Position numbers and translations under genes: made by a program
In this document: positions 54,001 through 64,000 of the stretch, piece by piece
Layout: every line of letters starts with the position of its first letter
How positions within the stretch are numbered: the stretch's first letter is position 1
Source: Rhopalosiphum padi
Taxonomy: Eukaryota > Arthropoda > Insecta > Hemiptera > Aphididae
Assembly: GCF_020882245.1 (NCBI RefSeq)
Contig: NC_083597.1
Span: 17,394,581-17,458,580, forward strand
DNA length: 64,000 nt
Reading direction: 5' to 3'
Notes under the pieces: model-generated
Database searches by the model: none
Told to the model about the DNA's origin: nothing
Seen by the model: the letters and a program-made list of their open reading frames with translations, nothing else

Positions 54001-56609
54001 ATTTAAGGGACTTACTGCATAAAGATGTCATATTATTTTTCACAACCTATTTTTGAAGATAATTAATAATTATACAAACAACACAATATTAGCTTTTTAT
54101 AATCATATAAACTAATAATACCTTGTGAGGATCATATATAGGACCTGCACTTTTACACCGATCCATCCAATTATAAAAGTCTTTTCCAGGCGGTTGTACA
54201 TTTATAGACCACCTATGTTCATCTGAATCTTTAAGTGTAGTACCATCTGCATGAACTAAACTTTCAATTATTATTACAGTTTCAGTTGCTCCAATGTCAA
54301 TAGGTTGTCGAAATACAATTCTGCCAACTAGAGGATAGCGAAAAATAGCTTCTGATGTTAAGTAAGCTACTTTAGTTTGAGAATTTGGCCCAGTAAATGG
54401 CAACAATGTAGTGCAAGTCAATATTTCTCCATTTCTAAAATAAAAAAGGTAACATTAATTTCTATATAAAATAAAATTTGTTTTATTATTTACATGTATA
54501 AAACTAATGATCGATGAATAACACTGTTGCTTCCAAATAGAGGTAAATATGCATCCCAACTAGAACTATCATAATTATATTTTCCACTTAAGTCACCAAT
54601 AGCATATTTATCTTGAGTTTGTCTTTCAACTTCAGCAGGAAATAATTTACCAGTTGGATTAAAAATTTTACCAACACCCAAACAATTATTATTTATATTC
54701 AATGATGTCTTATAAGTCTTAGGAATCAAGGGCATTTCATGTAATCTTAAAGTTATATCATTTTGAATTGAATCAGCTTTGCTATAAACATTAGTAATTT
54801 CAAATTTTGACTTTTGCCATAATGTCAACTCAAGTTTTATTTTTGTTTCATTAACAAATCCCCTATACAAAAAATATAGTTATACATTAATAAGAATTAT
54901 ATATTAATTTAACTATTTGAAATAAAAATAACTACTTAAGTGTAATGCTTTTTTTTAGATTGATTTGTGCACAATCTAAAATATTATCAGCACGTTCACT
55001 ATCAAACAGAACCATATATAAAACTCTACTCTCATATTCAATATCAAATGTTGCAAGATTAGTATCTCGTATTAATGATTTTTTCCCAATTTGAACTGGC
55101 CCAAGTCGAGCACCTAAATCACCTAATCCGTTAGATTCAGGATCATATAAAATCTGAAGAGCATCACAATTGAGTTTTGACTTATCTGAAAAATTAATAA
55201 AATTTATTATTATTTTAATACAAGTAGCATCATGATGTTAAAATTATATATTATAGAATAGAATACAATTATGTTATAAGTAAGAACATGCTAGCATACC
55301 TAGAATAGATTCAAGAACATCAGTTGAAAATATTTTCCAATTATTGGTAGTGAGTTCAGTTTTTAAACTTTTCCTATCTTCAAGATTAGTAAATATAATT
55401 GCGTCCATTAAGCTGCTTGATATACCAACCCAAACTATATAAATATTGCCAAAAAATCGAGTTTGAAACTTAGCTTCAGCCACTCGCAATTCTGAATCAT
55501 CTTTTGCCTATAAAATATTATTTATTTTAGTTAAAAACATTACTTATAAAATATAAATAGATTTATTTAAAAATAAATAAATAAATATAAACTGTAATTT
55601 CACAAAAAAAATTAATTTTAAACACCATTGGAAGCTAAAAATTTCTGTTAGCTTGTAGAGAAAATTGATAATAAATATACATTGTATATATTTTTCACAT
55701 CTATGCAAAGTAGGATTCTACAATATTAATTATAATAAAAAAATGAAAAAACCAGAAACAAAATATAAATAAATATAATATTTAACATTTAAATTATTGT
55801 ACCTACTACTAATCATATATAAAATAAAATAATTTATTCAATAATATATAAACTTGCTATTTGAATAATAACTAATATTATACATACCATGATTGTTGAG
55901 CAAATAGTATTCCCAGCATTATCTTTAAGTAACAAGGATCTATACCAAATTCCCAAAGGACCGGTTAATTCTAAAATAGATTTTGAAATTGAAAACTGAA
56001 GTTTTGTATGATTTTCTAATGTTAATTCTCCAAATGTATTATCAAAACTTAATAATCTATAAATAAATTTACATTATTTATTATTTATGATACATATTAA
56101 AACAACTAATAATTAAAAGAAATTATTTAAATTACTTATTTCCAAGATTTTTGTCGCTACATCGATCATCTAAATTAGTATAATCAACAGGAAATTCTTT
56201 TATTTGCCAAGACCATTGTAATGAATTGCCAAAATTTTTTAATGAAACAGAAATTAGAATAATATCATCAATCAATGAATGTTGGGAAAACAATACTGAG
56301 CCATGAATTAAATCTTGAGAAAATCTTGAAATCAACTGTATACTAGAATTAACATTGTTAAATTCATCTAAAAAAACAAAATGGAATTATTGGTCAATAA
56401 ATTAATTGTGATTTAAAAAAAAATACAGTAGAAATTAATTTTCACATATTGATACATAAAATAAGATAATTTTACACTAATGAATTAATTGTTTATTTTT
56501 AGTTCTTACTGCACAAGAACTAAAAATTAACACACTTACCTTCATCCAGACTTTCACAGCACAAATACGGAAGGATGACTAACACCAACAATAACTTTGG
56601 AAAACCCAT
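51040..56609 (-). CDS. Rsod: Secreted multi-domain Cu/Zn-SOD-like repeat protein (Rsod-like), 1061 aa, 16 exons
   Basis: Exons: 56609-56540, 56367-56136, 56056-55888, 55507-55300, 55185-54936, 54862-54494, 54434-54122, 54046-53799, 53064-52893, 52820-52579, 52488-52377, 52309-52223, 52151-52017, 51891-51759, 51647-51384, 51221-51040 (3186 nt; phases all agree). A signal peptide (KLLLVLVILPYLCC) opens it; no transmembrane tail. About six modules follow the Cu/Zn superoxide dismutase pattern: RCKSAGPIYDP or RCTAAGYIWNP (cf. C-SAGPHFNP), GDLSGKY or GDISGRLG, LFG-NS-I-(G/H)(R/K)S(L/V)V(L/I)(Y/H), and RLACS or RLVCS. Copper-ligand positions are mostly replaced (WSINV, WAIYV for the H-H pair; Y or F for the last His). 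Catalysis is therefore unlikely. Drosophila has a related gene, Rsod. A stop directly after RLACSK at the end of exon 8 is removed by splicing. Gene model secure; name likely; function unknown. Confidence 0.85.
53065..53798 (-). other. Longest intron of the SOD-repeat gene region (734 bp)
   Basis: AT-rich with donor GTAATT and acceptor TTTTAG. It lies between the fourth and fifth SOD-like modules. No coding content or element seen. Confidence 0.8.
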
Positions 56610-57396
56610 TCCAATAATTGAAAATTATATAAATTCAGCTCATTGAACCAGAATAAACTATAAATTAATGTTTTGAATAATTAAGTTAACATATTGCGAT
56701 ACCTATAATAGTACACAATATAAATAAACCAGTAAAATATTGTTTAATTTCATATTCTTACGATAAATTGTCATAATTCAATATTTGTCAATATTATTAG
56801 TGACACACCGATTACAAACTAATAACATCACTCATCAGTATTACCTATAGTGAGTAGTGACTACTGACTAGTGACTAGTGAGTACTGAGTACTGACTACT
56901 GAGTACTAGGTATAACACACATAATATTACATACGTGATGATACTTATCAAGTAATCGCACGTGAATTAATATAATATCACTTGTTGCGTGTCAATACAG
57001 CATAACCACGCAAGGAATAAAATAGTTATTTGATATTTTGATTTGCGTATGCAATTTTTATATATTATTATAATTATTAAGTTAACAGATAGCGCTGCTA
57101 GTGAATACATAAACTCGATCTGTGAATGGATTTCACGGAAGGGTAGAACCGTGGAAAATATCCGAAAGGCGAAAATCTGTATTCAGAACTCAGAAGTAAG
57201 TCAAGGAGGAAGCAAGTTTGTTGTTAAACACTGATATTAGCTACAAAAGATATATGAAAATTGAAAATTAATAATAAACTCCTTTTCTACTAAATCATAT
57301 AGAATTTAATTTTGGTAATCTTTTAAAAAGAAAAAATCATTATTTAATATGTCTAAACTATGTTATGTTATTTTTTTAGCTAAAACCAAATTTGAA
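56610..57396. promoter_or_regulatory. Divergent promoter region between the SOD-repeat and CIMIP2 genes
   Basis: Only about 790 bases separate the two start codons. The region contains a short minisatellite (56848-56908). It also contains a likely untranslated first exon of the rightward gene, ending at the strong donor CAGAA/GTAAGT (57195/57196) and spliced to the acceptor TTTTTTTAG ending at 57379. No clear TATA boxes. Confidence 0.5.
56848..56908. repeat. Minisatellite of TAGTGACTAC/GAGTACT-type words
   Basis: Short words such as GTGAGTA, GTGACTA, CTGACTA and GAGTACT repeat at 7-10 base spacing over about 60 bases. The boundaries are clear but the unit is degenerate. Confidence 0.7.
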
Positions 57397-60300
57397 ATGG
57401 TAATAGAATGTAACAAAAAAGAACGAGAAAAACTTTTTAGTCAGTCCAATGGTGCACTTTTACCGGGGTAAGTTGTTTTTAGTTACCCATTATACTTGTG
57501 GGTGTACCTATCGCTGTATAATATAGAAAGGCCTATTTATTTATGATGTGAAAAATCAATAAAAATGTCAGTTCCGTGTAAGTTCTTAGTTATACTTTTT
57601 CTGGCACTAATTATTATTTACTTATGTGTTAAATTGAAATTTTCTAATTTAAAACTAAAGTAATATTTAAAAAAGACATTTATTAGTTATTAACGCGAAT
57701 TTATTCTTGTTGAAACTACCTTATTAACAATTTACAAATATTACAACAATTTATATTTTTTATGTAGTTATTTTTTTTTTTTTTTTGCTGCTATAACCAA
57801 TAAACCCATTAATTATTCTAATAATAATAACGCACGTATTTTTAAAATTATGTTATTATGAATTTAATTGAACAGTTATATTGTACAATTAAATAGAATC
57901 TATTGCGTGATTTGAATAAATTATTATTTAAATTCTTTGTCTTTTTTAAATTTAAATTTACCAAACTTATTAATTCATTTTTTTAAATGATTAATTGTAA
58001 ATAACGATATTTTTATGATATTCATTATATATTATACACTTTGAACCAATTATATTGGGTGTTTTATAAAAAAATATACAAATAACTTTATACAAGAGAA
58101 AAATATTGTCTATTAAAATAAAAAGTTTATTAATGGAATTTTTTAACATAACATTTTTTATGCCCGATAATTATTAACACCAGTAGTATTTTAGTCATCA
58201 ACTATTCAATTAGTTAATCTATATTACAACAAGCCACAAGGTGAACAAAACAATATTTATTGATAGATCGGGAACAGGAAATACGATAGTTATATTTTTA
58301 TTATTCAGACAGTTCAAATCATAAATACCCATTGTAGATAGCTTGTAAAAAAATTGTTAATTGTTATGGAACGTGTTTATATTTTATATATATAGGTAGT
58401 AGGTACTAATATACTATTATGTATATAAATATTATTCTTTAATGTAAAAATATCGGAACTTCATAATGTTGAAAGTGATTGGAAAAAACTTATTTTTTTG
58501 ATAATTTACTTCGTGACTATGTGATCTATTATCCATCATGACATGGTTTATTTAAAATAATTAAAAATGATCTATGATTTTGAAAAAATATCTCAAACTC
58601 TCAATTAACCACATGTCCTAGAATTTTCTTTTAACTATAGAAATGTTTATCCTATAATTTCATATTTTATAAAAAAAAAAGGACAATTCTTTGCATTTAA
58701 ATCAATAATAATCAACAAAAAATGATTTCAACCCCTGTGAGTGCTGCCGCTGAACACGAGTTTCGCACAATGCTTTTACGTGTTGCGTAATAAAAATTAA
58801 ATTATGTTATAACATTGAGGTTTTAAAAAATTAAAATACTTTGATATAATAATAATTGTTCTATTGTTATAACTTATGAAACTACTATACATATATAAAC
58901 CTTAATAGTTAATAATAAAACTTATAAAAATCAATAAAATGATTATGTACATTTATGTGGTTTGTATGCGTGTATGATGTAGGTAGGTTCTAAAATAGTA
59001 GAGGTATACTACAACTTTTTTTTTTGTAGGTAATTAATAACTGCTTTGTTGAATGTTTTATATAGGTACCTACCAAATTATTTTTATTTCGTGATATTTA
59101 GTACATAAACTACTACAACTTATATAGGTAAAATACAATAACAAAATAAACAATGATTAATTTATGGCTAATAATTTAAAATTATAATTTTGAATTTAAA
59201 GTTTTTAAAATAAATAAATATATTTTTTTTATTTCTATAGATATATTTTATAATGTGAATCTGCAGCGTTTTATTTCTATATTGTCTATAGCACTTAATG
59301 CTTATATATTATAATACAGTAAAATCCCGTTTCAACGAACTCCAGGGGACCGAATTTTTTGTTCGTTATAATGGAAATTTCGTTGTAACGAAAATTCGAA
59401 TAAGCTCTTTATAAGCCCTGCTTTTTGGCAGGGAACTTCTATGAATTTCGTTATAACTGAATTTTTCGTTGTATTGGTATTTGTTGTAACGGGAATTTAC
59501 TGTACCAGGATACGAATATTGCCTATTCTATATCCTATATGTTATTATATTTTTACACTTTAATTTATTAAAATATGCTAACGTATAGGTACGTTAGTAT
59601 TTGTTACGTATATGTTATGATTTTTGTAATTTACTTTTAAATTATAATATATTCAAAAAAAAAATGTAAAACCGTTATTTAACGTATAAATTAAGAATAT
59701 GAAATAATAACTAATTAAATAATTGTATAATAATTTGTTTTACCAATTAGAAAATAATACATACGAGTAAATTGTACTCAAACTTAAATTTAATGCAGCT
59801 TTTTACTAATACCTATATTTTATAAGTATATTTAATTTCTGTATACACTATATATACAACAGTTTATGTAATGAACAATTTTGAAATGTGTTCATTTTAA
59901 TTACACAAAACTGTGTATCATATGACCCTGGCCTTGACAATCATAATACCATATTCTATACTTATTAGGAGTTAACTATGTATTCAAAACTTCCATATTC
60001 GAAGTCGTTATTTACTCCAAGGTGCATCGTTACGCTCGGATTCTAATAATATATATCCGAACATACACAATGATTCGAGAACATACTCGCCCTCTTTAAT
60101 AATACATTTACTTAAATTCTTATTTTTTAAATTATACTTTAATGTCAAATTTTCAAATACTTAGATTTTGTTATCATTAAGGAGTATCCTGTGGCAATAC
60201 AAATGCCACGGCTGAAGATAACAATGTTCAATAATAATTTTACACACAATTTCAAGTATAGTACCTATATTCAAATACTTGTAATGAGTTAAAAAAAAAC

Positions 60301-63300
60301 AGAATATAAGATATAAGAATTAATGTATGAAATTGTATTTTAAATATTGTTAATTCTTATTGTATATCTTTAACTTATCACTTTGCAAGACATGTCACGG
60401 GGATGGGTACGAGAGTTTTTTCTTCTAAATGAATTTATGTGCGGAAAATATTTATCATGTAAATTTTTACTTACCATTCGGAAGAACTTGCGGTAGAAGA
60501 ACAGTATTTAGTATGACTTGGTGTTGAGTGACCAGAATAGAAAGATGTATATAAAAAATATTATATTCAACAAGTCGATAGATATAATTATAATAGGGTA
60601 TAGATATATTTAAACTTATAAATTGGTTTTTATCGTGGTCATTGGCCCATATTATCGGCATTATTCTTATTAGTAGGTACTTAAAGTTTAACCACTCTGA
60701 AACGATTGAAACTACAGTTACTAAGTACAAATTTTGATTAAGGTACATCAAATTTTCAAAATTTCAACTTTAATAATTTACAATAAAAAGAGGGAAAAAA
60801 TATTAATTTGAAATACTTTTTCTACATTTGAAAATTTCAAAAATCAAAATTTAAATAAATAATGGGTTAGGTACTAAAAAACAAAAATGAGATGAGAGAT
60901 GAGTATACACTATACTCGGTGAATAATCACGTGTGTGTATATATGTATATAAATACATTTATAAATATTATACATGGTTGAAACTATTATAATACTTACC
61001 TATTATTTTAACATATAATACATAGATAACGTAAGATTAATTTTATTGTATATTTTTACAAAAATTCTGTAAGAACTTAAACACACGCGACACGCCTGTG
61101 ATTATTTACGCTAGTATATCATTATGAATGACTTTTAAAATGAATAGCAATTAAAAAAAAGTACAAAATATTTAGTATTAAGTAGCTACCTATAGAAGTA
61201 ATAGCCATATAATCAAAATGAATCTTATTATATAACAATAAAGTAGTTACTAAAATATTTAGTATTGCACAGTCCGGTTATTTTAATTACTTATTTTCTT
61301 GTTTTAATGTTTTATGCATGAGATTTAAGTATTTAACGAATATAATAAAATATTACCTGCAGACTGCAAGTAAATTAAAAGAACATTTTTTTCTTCATAC
61401 TTTATAGCAAACGATTTTCTTAGATCTCACTTTCCTAATTATGTCAGCAACTATAGCGAATGTAATTAGTAATGGTTCATAGGAATTTTCTCACAAATTA
61501 TATACGTATATTCGTTACGCGTGTTATTGATTTATATTTTAACAATGTGAAAATTTCTATAAAAACATTTTAATAGTATTCTTACTTATTTTTATTTATA
61601 CATTTCAATTTGTACTATAAAATGTGGATTTAATAAAGATAATAAAATAGGTAGTTATATGTCTTCGTTAAACGAATTCTGAATTATTATTTAATAAAAA
61701 ATGTGACAATTCTATTTGGCCTTGGTGGAAATCTCAGTCAAAAGTATACCTGCCTTTCTACCATTCCGTGTCAACTGCTTGTTAATTTGTTATTGTTGTT
61801 TGGCCCTGGTACTGGTACTACCAGCTACTCTTACTTATTCTGCCATTATATTATAACAAATACATATACGATTATACGTTATATTCCTATGAAGATACTA
61901 GTTTATGTAAAAGTATATATTTCCTATTTTCAGGTCTTTTAGATGCTTATAAAAATATTATATTAACATAAAGGTAACTTCTTATTATTTTAAATATAGG
62001 TACTTAAAATTATTGTATTACGTTTTTTAAAGTATATTTTACTTCATTGTTTATGGATCTGTTAATCATTTGTAAATAAGAATAATATAACACATCTGTA
62101 AACTATCAAATTCTCAAAATAAGATGATGCCAAATTATTAACGATTATGTTTTAATTATAGGTACCCATATTCTTTCAAATTTAATGGTCACACTTCATA
62201 AATTAAGGCATTATGTATACTTTATAATTAGCTTAATTATTTAATTATTATTAATCTATATATTAAATCGTCCAAATTAAATTTATATTAGGTATCTAAT
62301 TAAATTTCTTAAATAGAGATATTATACATAATATTACCTATACATATTACATGTATAAGTTTATTAAATAATATAATTTTACATAAAATATATATATTAT
62401 ATTTTGGTTATAAAATATATTCAAATACGTTGTGGTTTATTATTATTATATTATAATACTATTACTTATGGTATATAAAAATACGAATAAAGATGTTCAT
62501 TTAATCTATATTTTAATCATGAATATGCTGAATTAATAAGAATTGTTTTCATTTTTATTCATTCTAACATAATTATAGTCCATGCCGCAGGTAAAAATTT
62601 AAATTATTCCATATTAAAGGTAGGTAACTCAACAGTGGATCGATAAGCTTAGCATAGTTTTATTATTTTCAATGAACTACCTACCTATCTCATATATATA
62701 AATAATGTTTTACATAATTTTAAACTATAAATATGCATGAAATATATTATATTTAATTTACCACAATAATATAGATAAATATAACATAATAAAATTCATA
62801 TAAAATAGTACTAAATAAAACATAATTAATTTTGTATTTTTTAGGTACACTGGTCATTGTCCAACATTGAAATTCCGTTTTGGGAAACGATATGGAGCTA
62901 ATACTTTAGACATAATTCAGGTTTGAATATATTGATGTATTTATACATATGTTATATTATTAAAATATAAAATTATAATAGTTTTTAAAAATGTATTGTT
63001 GTATTGATATACATAATTATAATTAATCTTATACATTTAAGGAACTTCGTGAGAAAGGAGTGTTAAAACAATGTGATTTAAAAAATATGTATCTGAGAGA
63101 TAGCCCATTAGATGAATTGCCTCCAAAACCAAATATAAATGATTTAAAAATGAATATTGACAAAGAACAAGAAACGGTCAATAATTATCAAAGATATATT
63201 TTAGGCTATACCGGTAAATTTGTTAACTTTTTATTCTCTGTAAAACGTAAAACTTCACAAAGTAATTAATTATTGCTTATGTATGTTATTTATAGGATAT

Positions 63301-64000
63301 ATACCAGGGATGCATTTTCGGTATGGCAAAACTTTTTGTAGACTTGCTCAAGAATGTGAAGACAATATGCTTGTCAAATTATCGTCAGAACAAAGTCGAA
63401 AAGCTATTGATAGACCTGTTCGTTTTTTGCCTCCAAAAATGGTTCCAGATAAAGCCAACATGCGTCTACAACATACTTTGAATAAATATAAAAGAAGTAA
63501 AGATTTTAAAGGTAAAAATTATGTAATATATGTATAATAATATGTACCAAAATATCAAAAATCGAAATGCTAAAAATTCTGAATCGTTTAAAACTTTAAA
63601 ATAAATTACTGAATTAAAAACCGAAAAACCGAAAAACTTATAATATGAGTAGTATATATTATAGTTACCTATAAAAGTATAAACATATATTATAATGAGT
63701 TTTTAGATTTTTAGTGGAATGATGAATGTATTCATTTTATAACGATGTGCATGTGTGTGTGTTTTTTGTCATGTGTACACAATAAATAGTTGATAAAATA
63801 CTTCGATTATTTGTAATAATAATATAATATTTGTTATTTGTAATTCAAAAATGAATATTCGTAAATACTTGCAATCTTCACCAAATGTTTACATTATCAT
63901 TTTATATTTGCGATCAAATTTAAAAAATATTTTGACTCTTTTTGAACTATTTATAAAAATTAGAATTTAATCTTATAATTAAATACCTCAAAAAAATTAC
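57397..64000 (+). CDS. Ciliary microtubule inner protein 2-like (CIMIP2/FAM166, UPF0605), 3' part outside the window
   Basis: Proteins of this family line the inside of axonemal doublet microtubules in cilia and sperm flagella. Exons seen: 57397-57467, 62845-62920, 63042-63213 and 63296-63511, joined in phase (178 codons); a donor GTAAAA at 63512 shows the gene continues to the right. The hallmark motif LLPGYTGHCPTLKFRFGK appears near residue 22 and again as ILGYTGYIPGMHFRYGK in exons 3-4, the duplicated P-GY-G--P----FG pattern of the family. Start choice: an upstream in-frame ATG (57349) would add 16 residues encoded mostly by a polypyrimidine tract ending in AG, so I prefer splicing there and the ATG at 57397. 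The first coding intron is 5.4 kb. Family confident; subtype not assigned. Confidence 0.85.
57468..62844 (+). other. Intron 1 of the CIMIP2-like gene (5.4 kb)
   Basis: AT-rich, with a Tigger-related MITE at 59317-59502, a poly-T tract near 57770-57787 and no coding exon that I can support. Confidence 0.75.
59317..59502. mobile_element. Tigger/pogo-like MITE, 186 bp
   Basis: The left end reads CAGTAAAATCCCGTTTCAAC and the right end inverted reads CAGTAAATTCCCGTTACAAC, 18 of 20 identical. TA flanks both sides. Inside, GTTCGTTATAATGGAAATTT and its counterpart face each other, so most of the element is an imperfect palindrome. Termini of this type (CAGT-AA-CCCGTT-CAAC) belong to Tigger-related elements. 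Confidence 0.85.
63840..63990 (+). repeat. Dispersed AT-rich repeat, copy C
   Basis: It shares ACCAAATGTTTA and the ATATTTTGACTCTTTTT-A-CTATTTATAA block with copy A (near 34938-35010). Only part is visible before the window ends. Confidence 0.55.

Noticed and set aside
53795..54043. SOD-like gene ending at RLACSK as a separate small gene
   Set aside because: The stop lies beyond a good donor (GTAATT), and splicing continues the protein in phase through eight more exons with the same repeated fold.
57043..57234. 63-aa open frame upstream of the CIMIP2-like gene
   Set aside because: No recognisable domain; it spans a strong splice donor at 57196 and is better read as untranslated leader.
57349..57396. 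Upstream ATG as CIMIP2 start
   Set aside because: The 16 added residues come mainly from a polypyrimidine tract ending in AG, which looks like a splice acceptor; it cannot be excluded from sequence alone.
60185..60220. Small hairpin (GTGGCA ... TGCCAC)
   Set aside because: A six-base stem is expected by chance in a window of this size; no precursor-like structure for a microRNA.
1..64000. CRISPR array, bacterial operon or viral genome
   Set aside because: All coding sequence is split by spliceosomal introns, no regularly spaced identical repeats with unique spacers exist, and no viral replication or capsid genes were seen.

Overview
The window looks like nuclear DNA of an insect, most probably an aphid. 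It is very AT-rich and holds compact intron-containing genes separated by long AT-rich stretches. The short word AGGTACCTA and its variants recur throughout, which I associate with aphid genomes (from memory, not a search). There are no bacterial operons, no rRNA and no CRISPR array. Splicing all exons by eye with GT/AG junctions gives five clean open protein-coding genes.

Layout: 1-5.2 kb is intergenic with one hAT-type MITE. At 5.2-9.2 kb (+) lies a four-exon sugar/trehalose facilitator (MFS, Tret1-like, 466 aa) whose exons are far more GC-rich than their surroundings. From 9.2 to 39 kb I found no coding gene. This stretch holds a dead Tigger/pogo transposase (19.1-20.6 kb), a hAT-like non-autonomous element (24.5 kb), a 31-bp tandem array (25.45 kb), a CpG-rich possible promoter or untranslated first exon (30.7-31.3 kb), a tRNA-derived SINE with a perfect 10-bp target duplication inserted into an older dispersed repeat (34.1-35.1 kb), and a hAT transposase C-terminal relic (36.9-37.3 kb).

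From 39 kb rightwards the window is gene-dense. Exosome subunit CSL4 (+, six exons, 195 aa) converges on the PGC-1/Spargel transcriptional coactivator (-, 12 exons, 1013 aa). Their poly(A) signals are only about 40 bp apart. After a 4 kb gap with a hAT non-autonomous element comes a secreted protein made of about six degenerate Cu/Zn-SOD-like modules (-, 16 exons, 1061 aa, Rsod-like). It is divergent from a CIMIP2/FAM166 (UPF0605) ciliary microtubule inner protein gene (+, 5.4 kb first coding intron), which runs off the right edge.

The genes do not form a pathway. The most notable points are the Spargel homologue, with a five-copy internal repeat and many SUMO-type sites and an E-box cluster about 1.1 kb upstream, and the SOD-repeat protein that appears to have lost its metal ligands.
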